In this document: in pieces, positions 23,611-33,937 of the stretch
Layout: every line of letters begins with the position of its first letter
Position numbering within the stretch: position 1 is the stretch's first letter
Source: Stachybotrys elegans
Taxonomy: Eukaryota > Ascomycota > Sordariomycetes > Hypocreales > Stachybotryaceae
Direction: 5' to 3'
Assembly: GCA_020746835.1 (NCBI GenBank)
Contig: JAGPNK010000005.1
Coordinates: forward strand, 124,001-188,000
Length of the DNA stretch: 64,000 nucleotides
Notes under the pieces: model-generated
The model's database searches: none
Told to the model about the DNA's origin: nothing
Seen by the model: only the letters and a program-made list of their open reading frames with translations
Translations under genes and position numbers: made by a program

Positions 23611-24607
23611 ATGATTTTCAAGACCTGTCTTCTCTCCCTGCTAACCAGCAGCCTCGTCGCTGCTCAGGGCCAGCCCGACAAGGGCGAGGGCCACTACATC
23701 ATCACTGTCGGCAACCGCGTGTACGAGTCCGAGGAGATCCGACTGAGGAACCTTCCCTGCACTGGCACCGTCACGGTCCGAGGACTGAACAACGGCTTCG
23801 ATATCGAATGTGCCACCCTGAACCTCTACAACTACTACTTCACCGGCGCACAGAACGGCGGCCGTGAGCAGAATCCCCCTTCCCTTCCCCCTCAGACCTG
23901 AGCTGACTCCCCTTCTTGCAGAATTGTTCAACAAGACCACAACCGTCTTCACTTCGAGAACGCTTGACCTCACGCCTCAGCAGCTCGGCACGCCCAGCAT
24001 CTCCGAGCTGCGCCTCCGCGGCGGCCGCGCCGTCATTCGATTCGCTACGGGCCTGGGAGGAGAGGTCAAGTACCAGTTCAAGGACAACACGCAGGGCGGC
24101 GTCTTTCAGACGGAGACGGAGTATCCCGTAGCCACCAATGTCACGCACACCATCACGCTCGCGCCCGACATCTTTTACTTCTTCAACGCCAACATGGACA
24201 ATGCGGTCCGCATGGGCAACGGCATCGTAAGTTTCCTCGGTACTGTACTAGATAGCCAGTGGCTGATGTATTTTTCCACAGCCCGCCCACCGCACGCATG
24301 TCGCCTTTGTTGGCAAGGACAGCCCGCAGGGTGCCAACAGACTGTACCAGGACGGACACGTCAGCCAGTGGAATGTTTGGAGCGGTGGCCGCATGGGAGG
24401 TAAGACCAGCTTGTCCAGCTACATCATAGCCTGTGCTAACAAACGTCAGCCGTCTTCGGAGAGGATGCTCTCGAGGACGCACCTCCTGCTACGGTCTGCA
24501 CGTCGGACTGCCAGGCTCAGAACCAGATCCGCGGGTCTCTCCCCGTCACCGAGCTTCCTGACACCATCATCCCTATTGGTGAGGAGGATGAGGAAGATGA
24601 CGACTAA
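23611..24607 (+). CDS. Secreted protein of unknown function with acidic tail
   Basis: Exons 23611-23863, 23922-24226, 24282-24399 and 24450-24607 give 277 aa. A signal peptide is clear (MIFKTCLLSLLTSSLVAAQ). The mature protein looks beta-rich, with four cysteines (LPCTG, DIECAT, TVCTSDC) that could make two disulfides, and N-glycosylation sequons at NKT and NVT. It ends in a very acidic tail (GEEDEEDDD). The family is not recognised. All three introns have clean GT-AG ends and keep frame, so this is a real gene. An extracellular or wall role is inferred from the signal peptide alone. Confidence 0.75.
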
Positions 24608-25249
24608 ACCGATAAGGGACGCCGCATCCCAGGATATGGCCAGTTCTGGCCGCAGTAACTTCTACATATGCTTGAACGGGAGGACGTGAGATATGACGAA
24701 GGGGTTTCAATTCGATAGGACATTCTTTATAGTTGAATACATAACTTGGCTCTGCCATAACACTTCCTCAAGCATGCAATCAACATCGGCCTCATGGCTT
24801 CATAATCCATAACGTCTGTCAGTAGTACAGTCAGCACATAGAAGATATAGATTGATATAAGTAAACAGTTGATGCGGCCCAATAAGGCTATAGGGATGAA
24901 ACTAGTGTGCAGTTCCGGCAATAAAAGCCTTGGTAACAGCTCCAATATATTGTCGCAGGAGAGACATGCTGCTCGTTGGCTCCAGACATATGGTGGGCTG
25001 AGAAACAAGGCAGAGGAACAAAAGAAGACGTACCGTGAATCATCCACTGTCACGGACGCAGAACACGAGCAGACACCGGAGGCCCTGGGGTGCCTCTGCG
25101 ACAGCAAATTCGGCGTAGTGAGGCTGTCTATGTACTCTGCTTCGACTGTCTTTATTTGATAGAGCAAATGCGCGCAGAAAGAGTCTGGTGGAGGGATAAA
25201 AACAGAAAGGGCCCATAAATAGCCTTTGCAAACAGCATCCCAAATTAAA
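24608..25249. other. Intergenic between convergent genes
   Basis: 3' regions of the secreted-protein gene (+) and the kinase-like gene (-). No further gene seen. Confidence 0.5.
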
Positions 25250-26314
25250 CTAATCCCAATCCTCCTCGTCGCTGTATTCTGACTGTGCCCTGTTTCTCAG
25301 CCGCAGTGGTGAGTTATCGTTGAGTATGAAATCGAGCAAGCGCTCCATACCCTGGGTATCACCTTCGAGTGTGCCTTGGAGAGCATGCTCAACCCAGCCT
25401 TTTGTCGTACCACCCCCGAAGTCAATAACAACAGCATTATTGTCCATATCGATCAAGACGTTGTCAGCCTTAACGTCACCCCATATGATGCCCAGACCGT
25501 GCAGCCTTGCTACCGTGCTTTCAACTTGCGACGCCCATTTCTCCTTCTGATCCTTAGAAACACTCTCCTCCACAGCCCACGTCAATGTTCCTGGATTGTC
25601 CGTCTGAATCCATTCGTAAAGTAATCCTTTGGCCCCCCCATTAGGATATACAACAATCCCAAAAAGCCTTGATGTACGAAGATCTGTCTGAGAATGGCCT
25701 GAAGCGCTGATCTTGGAGTACTTCTCGACTTCAGGGATTGCATCCAATGGTGAATAACAGGATTTATAGAACAGAGCCTTGTTGTTGACAAAGACTTTCT
25801 GCGGTATAATCTCGTTGATTGATGCGCCGTCGCTGTAGGGAACCTCTACGTCCCGAGGGCTGAAAAGAGGAAACGACGATTGGATAGACCGCATATCCCA
25901 GTCTTGACAGTAATCTTCTTGCTCTCTGATGCAAGGTGTGACCTCGCCTGGAATATGCTGTTCATTGACGACCTTGTATTCGCATTTGAATGATCCTCGC
26001 GTGGCCAGATCGGCAAGGGTCAACTTCCCAGCGTGAACGATCTTGGGTGCCAACCTCTGGAAGTCCGGTATGAACTGGTCAGCCACCAGCTCGCTATAGT
26101 CCCAAACTTCTGGTTCATGGTCATCGCCGGCCTCAAGCATGTCGCAGATGCTTTGGAAGTGCTCCAGGGCACGGGGGGAGTCGACAAAAGTGTCGGCGGA
26201 AATGGTGATTCGGAAACGGTAGCTGTTCACGTAAATATTCAGGTCGAATTCATCATCCCCGACATCCCAGCCGCGAACTTCATATGGACGTGGGTTTGGG
26301 GGAGGTGATGACAT
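25250..26314 (-). CDS. Protein-kinase-like / aminoglycoside-phosphotransferase-like protein
   Basis: Intronless, 354 aa. The N-terminal 150 residues are acidic and unassigned. The C-terminal half carries a kinase-fold catalytic core: LHGLGIIWGDVKADNVLIDMDNNAVVIDFGGG. The catalytic Asp is in WGDVKADN (in place of HRDLKxxN) and the metal-binding Asp in DFGGG. The hinge is probably LLYEWIQT. The small lobe is short and the ATP lysine is not obvious (possibly in NNKALFYKSCY). Many fungi carry families of such degenerate kinase-like proteins, so phosphotransfer activity is plausible but not certain. No signal peptide or membrane helix. Confidence 0.75.
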   Translation of the reverse strand: MSSPPPNPRPYEVRGWDVGDDEFDLNIYVNSYRFRITISADTFVDSPRALEHFQSICDMLEAGDDHEPEVWDYSELVADQFIPDFQRLAPKIVHAGKLTLADLATRGSFKCEYKVVNEQHIPGEVTPCIREQEDYCQDWDMRSIQSSFPLFSPRDVEVPYSDGASINEIIPQKVFVNNKALFYKSCYSPLDAIPEVEKYSKISASGHSQTDLRTSRLFGIVVYPNGGAKGLLYEWIQTDNPGTLTWAVEESVSKDQKEKWASQVESTVARLHGLGIIWGDVKADNVLIDMDNNAVVIDFGGGTTKGWVEHALQGTLEGDTQGMERLLDFILNDNSPLRLRNRAQSEYSDEEDWD

Positions 26315-27266
26315 CTTGCAGTTGGAGATTTATGAAGGTTTGTAGAGCCTTCTGATATAGTAGCAAGCTTCTCGCGGGAGAAAAGGTGAAATAAAAAAAA
26401 ACAAACGAGGTGAGGGTTTGGCGGGGGACAAAGAGGATGGTTAGGAAACTGACTGACGAAATAGGCGACCGGTGGATGGAAATTAAGCACTCTGGGACTA
26501 TGCGAACCACAATGTGGAGACGGAATTACTGTGCCCAATCCGTGTGGTTTTATCTGTATCTCCTACCAGAAATAGAGGAATTGATTCCACTTGCTTCCTG
26601 ACCAAATAGATGCAGCTTCCACTTGCGTTAGGCGTCAAGCGTAGGATCTTGAATGGCTGTCGCCTGCAGACTTTATGTCAGTAGTCAGCGAGATGGCAAC
26701 TTGGGACGACTCAATGACTCTAGACCAAGAGCCATCCAGGCTTTCTGCTGGCGCCTAGTGCCCGAGTATCGCGACGTGCTGTTTCGACGTCTCTGAAGAA
26801 TCGAACTCGGCCCAAGACGGGTTCCGAAAGGGTTCGTACAGTCAAAGTATATGTCAGCAAACCCCGTAAGCATCCACGCATAAACCCCCCCTCTGACAGT
26901 ACACACGATATTAATTCAACAAGCGACAAAGGACATTGTATCAACGGTCGTTATTCCTCGGCACGTTCAAGATGAGACAGCGGTCAATGCCTGAAGTCGA
27001 GCGATTTAGACTAGTTGTTGCAAGTCTTTGTGCAAGCTCAAGTCATGTTGGCCATGGCGATGATGGTCTTACACATTCCTGCCCCCTCCATCCTCGTTGC
27101 TACCCTTGCCATCTGTCAAAACAGAATCTTTCGCTCCAGACTGCCTATGTTGTGCTATTGCATCATACGGATATTGCGGCACAGACACATGCTAAACCAG
27201 CCCCGTACACTAAGCCTTGCTACACCGGGGCATCGCCTCTTGTCAAACAAGGGCGTGCTACCCCAA
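26315..27266. other. Divergent intergenic region
   Basis: Separates the kinase-like gene (-) from the LD-carboxypeptidase gene (+). Frames here overlap on opposite strands and show nothing recognisable. Confidence 0.5.
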
Positions 27267-27274
27267 TATAAATA
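27267..27274 (+). promoter_or_regulatory. TATA box of the S66 peptidase gene
   Basis: TATAAATA is only 51 bp before the chosen ATG at 27318, so the leader would be very short. It supports the start at 27318 over the longer upstream frame that begins at 27015, because that longer frame would begin before the promoter. Confidence 0.45.
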
Positions 27275-27317
27275 TCTCCCTCCTCACCCAAACCCTCACA
27301 TCAAACCCCCATCAAAC

Positions 27318-28397
27318 ATGAAGCCCATCACACCCAAGGCCCTCCCCCCCGGCGGCACAATCGCCTTCATCTCGCCCTCGGCGCGCCTCAACGCCCTCTT
27401 CCCGGACGTCTTTGCCCGCGCCACCGAAGCCCTCGAAGCTCGCGGCTACAAGGTCCGCACCTTCTTCACTGAGGGCAAGGCGGGCACGCAGGCCGACATC
27501 ACGAACCGCCTTGCCGAGATCCGCGCCGTCTTCTCCGATAAAGAAGTCGACGTGGTGATATGCACCATCGGCGGGACGACGTTTACGGAGCTTCTGCCGG
27601 CGCTCATCGCCGACACGGAGCTCCACGACGTGATCCGGAGAGACCCCAAGGTCGTCGTGGGGTACTCGGACATCTCGGGCTTCCACTGGTTCCTCCACGC
27701 CATGACGGGCCTCCGCACCTTCTACGGCCCCGGCGCCATCCCAGAGCTCGGAGAGCCGGGTTCCCTAGACGACGAAGCCTCCCCGCGGGCCTTCTGCCTG
27801 ACCCATCTCCTCCGCTGCATAACCTCCCCCTCGCCCCTCGGCGAGATCCCGCGCTCCCTAACCTACACGCCCCGGGAATCCCCCTTCTGGAAAGACCCTG
27901 CCTCCACAGAGCCGACTCCCACGGCACCCACGCCGCCCTGGACGTGGCTACGCCGCGGCAAGTCCCAGGGCAGGCTCTTCGGCGGCTGCCTGACCGTCGT
28001 CGCACGCCTCCAGGGCATCCGCGCCATCACGCCCGACTGGCGCGGCCGAATCGTCTTCCTGGAGACGGCCATGGCGGACGGCGACGATGCGGGCAACCCG
28101 CCGGAGCGCGTGCAGGCTGCCTTTGCTGATCTGATTGCGGGGGGCGTCTTTGAGGAGGCGGCGGGCTTGGTCGTCGGCCGGCCCTTTGGCTATGACACGG
28201 AGGAGCAGAGGAAGCAGTACGCTGGCATCATTACAAGTCTGCTGTGCGAGGGTCGGTTGGCCGACAGGGAGTTTCCCATCTTATTTGGCGTGGATATTGG
28301 ACATACCATGCCCATGGTTACGCTGCCGTATGACGTCCTGGCCGAATTGGACTCGGAGAAGAATTCTTTCAAGGTGATTGAGCCTGGGGTGCTCTAA
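27318..28397 (+). CDS. Peptidase S66 (LD-carboxypeptidase / MccF-like) protein
   Basis: Single exon, 359 aa with the start at 27318. The frame stays open 101 codons upstream but that part lacks homology. All three elements of the S66 catalytic triad are visible. The nucleophile Ser lies in VVGYSDIS near residue 117, just after the conserved TIGGTTFTELLP segment. The Glu is in IVFLETAM near 247 and the His in VDIGHTMPM near 329. In bacteria this family trims murein tetrapeptides or cleaves microcin C-type peptide-nucleotides and acyl-amino-acid adenylates. Fungi have no murein, so the substrate here must be something else, possibly a peptide-like xenobiotic. High GC and no intron fit, but do not prove, acquisition from bacteria. 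Confidence 0.85.
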   Translation: MKPITPKALPPGGTIAFISPSARLNALFPDVFARATEALEARGYKVRTFFTEGKAGTQADITNRLAEIRAVFSDKEVDVVICTIGGTTFTELLPALIADTELHDVIRRDPKVVVGYSDISGFHWFLHAMTGLRTFYGPGAIPELGEPGSLDDEASPRAFCLTHLLRCITSPSPLGEIPRSLTYTPRESPFWKDPASTEPTPTAPTPPWTWLRRGKSQGRLFGGCLTVVARLQGIRAITPDWRGRIVFLETAMADGDDAGNPPERVQAAFADLIAGGVFEEAAGLVVGRPFGYDTEEQRKQYAGIITSLLCEGRLADREFPILFGVDIGHTMPMVTLPYDVLAELDSEKNSFKVIEPGVL

Positions 28398-28531
28398 CAT
28401 CTCCAGCCCATAATGGAATATTTTTGTAGGGTAAATACAACCTCATGATGCCCTTCCCATCTTCTCGCCCTGGCAGCAACGACAGAATGTACAGCGCCTC
28501 AGCCTCCAAATCGCTAAAAACTTGCCTACCG

Positions 28532-31319
28532 CTATCCAAACTTGATCCCCGAGTTCGGATTCCACGTCCCCGATTTGTTCCCATCCGCTCCCTGTGCCGA
28601 ATTCGGCGTCCCGCCAAACCGAATCTTCATGCCCGGATTCCACACGCCTCCCATGGGGTTCGCCGGCGGCGCCACCGGCTGCGGCTGCTGCATCGTCTCG
28701 CCGCCCGTGGCCCACGATTGGATCGACGCCTCGGGGCTCTGGACGCTCTGCCGTGGTGGCTGCTGCTGCTGCTGGAGTGGCGGTGGTTGCTGCTGCTGTT
28801 GGTATGTCTGGTGCGGCATGGCGTGGTTCTGCGGAGGAGTCTGGTACTGCTGGTACTGCTGCGGCGCATTGGAGATGTTGAGATTCGACAAAGGCGGCAT
28901 GTTCAGCTCCCTACAGCCAACGTCAGTAACCAGCAACGGAAAGGAAAGGAAGGAACAAACTCACTCTTCCAACGCCCGCGCCTCCATCCTCCTTTGCGTC
29001 GCCCACTTCTTGGCCGTATCACGGAACCCCTGCCCAACCACCTTGTTAAGATCGTTGTAGAACTTGCGCCCTGCCTCGAGGTTGTTGACAATCTCCTTGT
29101 ACTTAAAGTACGCCGCCTCCAGCTTCTGCAGCGCCTGCTCTCGCTCGCGGTGCCCGCGGTCGCCAAACTGCCTCTTTTGCGACTCAAAGTCGCGGTTCGC
29201 TCGCTCCACCTGGCCCAGCAGCCTCTCCTGCTCCTCCGCCTCGCGCTCCAGCGCCTCTAGCTCGGGCTCGTACAGCCGGTCGAGCCGCTTCTCAAAAAAG
29301 TCCTCAAAGTGCGCCGGGACGAGCTGCGTCGTCGGATATGTGCGTTCCAGCCGCGCGGCCTCCTTCAGCATGTCGGGCTTGATGTCGTCTCGGCGCGCAT
29401 TCTCGCGCAGGCTTTCGACCTTTTTCCGGCGCCGGCTCTCGAGGCGCAGCACGTCGTTGTACGCGCTTCGAAGTCGCCCTATCGCCGGCTTCAGCTCCTC
29501 CACGGGCTCTTTGCTGCGGCTGGAGGGCACAAAGTCGAGCAGGGCGCGGTCCGATCCCGACAGCACCACCAGCAGATCCTGGATCGACGCAAACTTGTCC
29601 CTCACCACGCCGTCGCTGCTGATGCTGGTCTGGAAGTAGCCCTCGATATCGGCAGCATTGGCCCATAGCTCTGCACCCTGCGGGTCGCTGTGGCTATCCG
29701 GTCGCTGCCAGCGTTCCGTGCCGAACCTCATTCTCAGATTCTGGTCTTCCTCTTCCTCCGCAGCCAAGGCCGCCTTACCCTCTTCGAAGAGAGATAGGTC
29801 CGCCGCTCGCAGCTTGTCGATGTCCGCAAAGCTCCTCTGCAACCTCCCAATAGCGTCAGCTTGTCGAATCTCCTCGGCATGCTGTACCAGTCCAGGTGGT
29901 AGGCCCAGAGGTTTCTCCAGGGCTTGCAGCGATCCCGGTAGTCCCAGCGACGATAGCAACGTGTGTACTTTGGTCGTCAGATTCTCCAGCTCTTGGATGA
30001 TGTTCTGGTTCACAAGTCGGTCTCTGCGCTCCTCGTAGATGGATATGGCCACGTGCACAGAGAATGGCACCAGTCGTGAGAACAGGGGAGCGCCAAACTC
30101 GGCCTTGTCCCCTAGATGGTCAAACGGGTTCGCAACCTGGGGCGGCGTCCTCGCGATGGCCATATTGGCCCTCTCCAGAATCTTGAGGTCTTGCTTCGGC
30201 GGGACGGGATCTATAACACGTTAGCTGTGAAAGGCGCAACGACCGACCCGACTTACTGAGGAAGATCATATCGTTATCCTTTTCAGCCCGCTTCAGGTCC
30301 TCCTCCACCCTCCTCTTGAGCCCATTCAGATCATCAACCACCGTCTTGTTCAGATAGCCTCCCTTGGTCTCCTTGATGCCCTCCGTCACACATGCCACGG
30401 CATCCATCAGTCGCGCCACCTCCTCTCCGTATTTCCTCTTCTCCAGGCAATCGCAGGCCGCGCGGTACTGAGCCGCGGCTGCAAAATGATGGTGCTTGGC
30501 CGACATGTGGTGTATCCATGCGCTGCTGATGGCCTCGCTCTTGACGGCCGCCTCGCCCGCCAGGTTGTACAGGTCCGAGACGCGCGCGGCTAGCTTGGCA
30601 ATCGACGCGTCCTTGTAGCCGTCCATGACGGCCTTTTGCCAGAAGCACTCCTGGCTCTGCGCGAGCATCAGCTGTATCAGCGACTCGAGCGTGTGCTCGT
30701 CCATGTCCTCGGGAGGGTCAGACATGCGCAGCTCGGGGAGCACGGCCGACTTCATGTGGCTGAGGACACCTGCGGCGAGGGAGAAGTTGTTGGCGGCGGA
30801 CTTGATGCCGTCGGTCGTGCTGCGCGTCGTGTTGACGGCGAGCTGCGAGTAGAGGGCGGCGAGGTTGTAGAGGACGTTCATGAGCTCGTACTTGAGGTTG
30901 TTGCGCACCATCGGCCGTTCGGTATTGTATCCCAGAGCGGGATACCACGTAAACTCGGCGCCAATCTACCATTGTCAGCATCGCATCACGGCTGCCAATC
31001 TTCCTCGGCCAGAAGCTTACGTCGATAGGGAATTTGCCGCCGATCCAGGCCAGCTGCGCGGCATACGCCTGGAGCTTCTGCGCGCCCGAGGGATGCGGCT
31101 CCCTCACGTTGACGGCATCGCGCCTCAGGGCGTCAATGACGTCGAGGTCATGGCGAAACATGTCCGGGTGCTGGTCATATTTTTCGTTGATGTACTGGCG
31201 AATCGTGGACGCGAGGGAGAGGTTGTTGGACCTGCGGAACGGCAGCGACAGGATGTTGCTAGTTCTTGGGGCGGTCAGCATGCGCGCAGGCGCTGGCACC
31301 AGCAAACTTACGTAGCCAT
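28532..31319 (-). CDS. palA: PalA/Rim20, Bro1-domain protein of ambient-pH signalling
   Basis: Read leftward, exons 31319-31312, 31258-31021, 30965-30257, 30210-28965 and 28910-28532 give 859 aa. The first coding exon is only 8 nt (ATG-GCT-AC) before a perfect GTAAGT donor. The protein starts MATNILSLPFRRSNNLSLASTIRQYINEKYDQHPDMF, typical of PalA. A Bro1 domain covers about residues 1-380, followed by the coiled-coil V domain that binds YPX(L/I) motifs, then a Pro/Gln-rich tail. The tail ends with two related WNP motifs (VWNPGMKIRFG, TWNPNSGIKFG). PalA links PacC/Rim101 to ESCRT-III (Vps32) at endosomes, allowing alkaline-pH processing of PacC. Bro1/Vps31 is the main alternative, but the N-terminus favours PalA. 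Confidence 0.88.
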
Positions 31320-32287
31320 TCTGAGGGCGCGGCTGGTCGCCTGCGTGTGAAGATGGTGAAGAGTCAACTCGAGTTGGGAGCTTGGGAGCTGCATGACCTC
31401 ATCCCGTGCACCGCCACAGCCGAGGGGTAGCGGCAGCTGACTAACGATGCTGCCAGCCACCAAATTACCACTACGAGTACGGAGTACTCAGGGAATATAT
31501 TAGTAGGTACTAAAAGGCTTATAGGGGATTTCGTATGTTGGAATGTTTTTTCTATCCGTACAGCTACAATATTCACATGCAATGTTTGATGCAATCCATC
31601 TATTGACCAGCTCGTGTGTCGATACGTTGACGCGCCACCAACATGCTCATCACCCTCGTCCAGCTCTTCACCCGAGTTCGTCTCTGCCGGCAGTCATGTT
31701 CGTGATGGACAGCTGCCTGGTGTCGCGTCTCGCCGTCGCCATCGATTCGTCAAGGGTATGTACATAACTCATCCGCAGTCTATATCCAGAACGAGCCCTC
31801 ATCTCGCGTCTCCATCAACAAGTAAAGAAAAGATCAGTGCACGCCGTGGGCACTTGGGGCAGAAGAGATAAACAAGTGCCAAAACGTCAAATGCCAAGCG
31901 GCCATCGGGTCGAAGACGACGACGCCACCGTGGCGCCCGTGGAAAAGGAACACAGTTGTACGCCCTGAAGGGGGATCCGAAACGCCCGCCTCCCATGTGT
32001 GGTAAGTTGTAAGTGGCTAAATATTCAGTATGTAATTATTCGTGTTTTAGGTGGCGGCGCTCGACGCTGCCGGTAGGTGCGTGTGTGTGTGTGTATGTAT
32101 GTGCGTGAATTGGTCCGTCGGCCGCGGCATGTCGAGGGTATCGTGGTACATGAGCGATATGAAGTAGGGCTTGTTGTGGATGTCGTAGGTCCGAGACATG
32201 TCTCGTCTTGGAAGCTGGCATGCCGTCACCGGGTTTCCCAATCCAACAGCGGGGGTGAACACGATTGGTTGGTGTGTTGGGTGGATA
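31320..32287. other. Intergenic, PalA promoter and GT31 3' region
   Basis: No gene is supported. It contains a (GT)7 run and related GTAT repeats near 32081-32105. Confidence 0.5.
32081..32094. repeat. GT dinucleotide microsatellite
   Basis: Seven GT units followed by degenerate ATGTATGTGCGTG, downstream of the GT31 stop codon. Confidence 0.8.
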
Positions 32288-33937
32288 TCATGAGGGGATC
32301 CAGACGAGCTCGATCACGCCATCAATGTTGCTCATTGGGGTCTCGTCGGGGTTAACCCATCGCCAGTCGTCCTTCTTGCGCGTATACGTCTGGAGGATGG
32401 AGCCGTCGGGCTTGACCTCGGACTCCTGGAGCTCCCAGGCAATCTTGCGGCCCGTCTTGAGCAGGGAAGGTCGTTGGGGGCCGAAAACAAAGTCCAGGTT
32501 CCAGCCCTTGTTCTCGGGAGCGGCGTAGAGGGTTCCCTCCATCTGGTTATGGTCAAAGGTGATGCCCGAGGGGTAGTGGGCGACCGAGTAGCCCGAAATG
32601 ATGTAGTCGTCGGTCGTCTGGAATCGCATCATGCTGCAGTCCTCACCGCAGGTGTGCGCAATCTTGGTGATCTGGCCAGGGCGGGCAATGTGCCAGCCAC
32701 CGCCGCGGTAGTGGTGCAGGGAGAGAGGCTTGATTCCCCACTCGTAGAAGCCGCTGGGGTCGCCGTAGAAGTCGAGCTGCCAGAGGTCCCAGACGCTGGT
32801 GAGCCGGGTCTCGGTATTCTCGTAGATGCACTTGCGCAGCAGAATGTCGCCCTGTGGACCCCAGCCCGAGTTGGACTCGAGAATCTTTTGCTCAGCCGTG
32901 CAGTCCTTGTAGAGATTGGTGATGCGCTCAGCCATGGGAACGGACAGGAAGACGCCAGCACCACCAAAGGCCTGGGAGCCGTGACGGTCAAGGGCTCCAA
33001 CATCCTCCGACAGAGTGCCAATGTACATCTCGCGGGTGTGGTCATACGTCTCGAATCTCTCAATCAGGGCGTGCATGCTGGGGAAGAATGTATCGTCGTC
33101 GCAGGTAACGAGCCACTTCTTCTTGGGCGTTTCACGGTGGGTGAAGAGAGTGGGGACAAGGGTAAGGTAACGGACAGCCATCTCGACAGCCGAGTCGGAG
33201 TGGTAGACATCGACGTCAATGCCCACGTCGCCGAGCAGGTTGGCGACCTCTTGGAGCTCCTCATCGCTGGCATCGAGCAGCATGAGGAGGAGCTTGCCAC
33301 CATTGGTGTGGCCGCGGCTGTCAGTGAGCCAGAAGATCCACTCGTTGATAGGGGTGGTCGAAGGATCCATGAAGCGGGCGTAGGTGGTCGAGACACCAAA
33401 CATGAAGTCGGAGGCATTGACGGTGGAGGGCAGACCGGACTTGGGGACCTGGACGTCGAGAGGCTCGCCGCACTTGTCGTTGCTGGATTGGCCGTTGATG
33501 TCGACAATCTTGAAGGAGCCCTCGAGGAGATTCTGCTTGACCATGTTCATGCTCTTGCGCTTGACGTCGTCGGTGCGGGTAAAGCGAACGTAGCGCTTGA
33601 GGTACTGGAACTTTTCATCGAGGCTGAAGCGGTCTTTGACGATTCGGAGGTGATCGACGTCGGCGCCGCAGTCCATCTGGTGGGTATGGGTAGGCTCCTG
33701 GTTGGGGGAGACGGCGGCGGGGGCAGCATCCTCGTCGACGAGAGGACGCTGGACCTGGGAGCCCGGGCCAGACTTGATGCCAGCCTTTGCGAGAATCTGG
33801 GCGCGGACGTCGGCGGTGGTGTCGGACTGCCAGGTGACCATGATGATGACGAGGATCACCAGGGCGGCGAGCAGAGCTCGAATGAAGGGGTTTCGCATCT
33901 TGAGGGAGTTGTATGTGCGATGGGAGGCGAGCACCAT
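32288..33937 (-). CDS. Type II membrane glycosyltransferase, GT31 / fringe-like
   Basis: Intronless, 549 aa (an internal ATG at 33898, MRNPFIR, gives 536). One membrane anchor follows a short basic N-terminus (FIRALLAALVILVIIMVTW), giving Golgi type II topology with a luminal catalytic domain. The catalytic core includes WIFWLTDSRGHTNGGKLLL, the metal-binding acidic triad in VTCDDDTFFPSM near residues 278-280, FGGAGVFLSVPMAERI and GWGPQGDILLRKC. These features match the fungal GT31/DUF604 fringe-like group. It would transfer a sugar (typically Gal or GlcNAc) to glycoproteins or glycolipids. A GC-rich leader with CGAGG repeats lies upstream. Confidence 0.85.
   Translation of the reverse strand: MVLASHRTYNSLKMRNPFIRALLAALVILVIIMVTWQSDTTADVRAQILAKAGIKSGPGSQVQRPLVDEDAAPAAVSPNQEPTHTHQMDCGADVDHLRIVKDRFSLDEKFQYLKRYVRFTRTDDVKRKSMNMVKQNLLEGSFKIVDINGQSSNDKCGEPLDVQVPKSGLPSTVNASDFMFGVSTTYARFMDPSTTPINEWIFWLTDSRGHTNGGKLLLMLLDASDEELQEVANLLGDVGIDVDVYHSDSAVEMAVRYLTLVPTLFTHRETPKKKWLVTCDDDTFFPSMHALIERFETYDHTREMYIGTLSEDVGALDRHGSQAFGGAGVFLSVPMAERITNLYKDCTAEQKILESNSGWGPQGDILLRKCIYENTETRLTSVWDLWQLDFYGDPSGFYEWGIKPLSLHHYRGGGWHIARPGQITKIAHTCGEDCSMMRFQTTDDYIISGYSVAHYPSGITFDHNQMEGTLYAAPENKGWNLDFVFGPQRPSLLKTGRKIAWELQESEVKPDGSILQTYTRKKDDWRWVNPDETPMSNIDGVIELVWIPS

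Noticed and set aside
26750..26850. Possible tRNA
   Set aside because: A GAATCGAACTC phrase resembles a reversed T-loop box, but no acceptor stem, D-loop box or anticodon arm could be paired around it.
27015..27317. N-terminal extension of the S66 peptidase
   Set aside because: The open frame continues upstream, but this part has no family similarity and a TATA box lies inside it.
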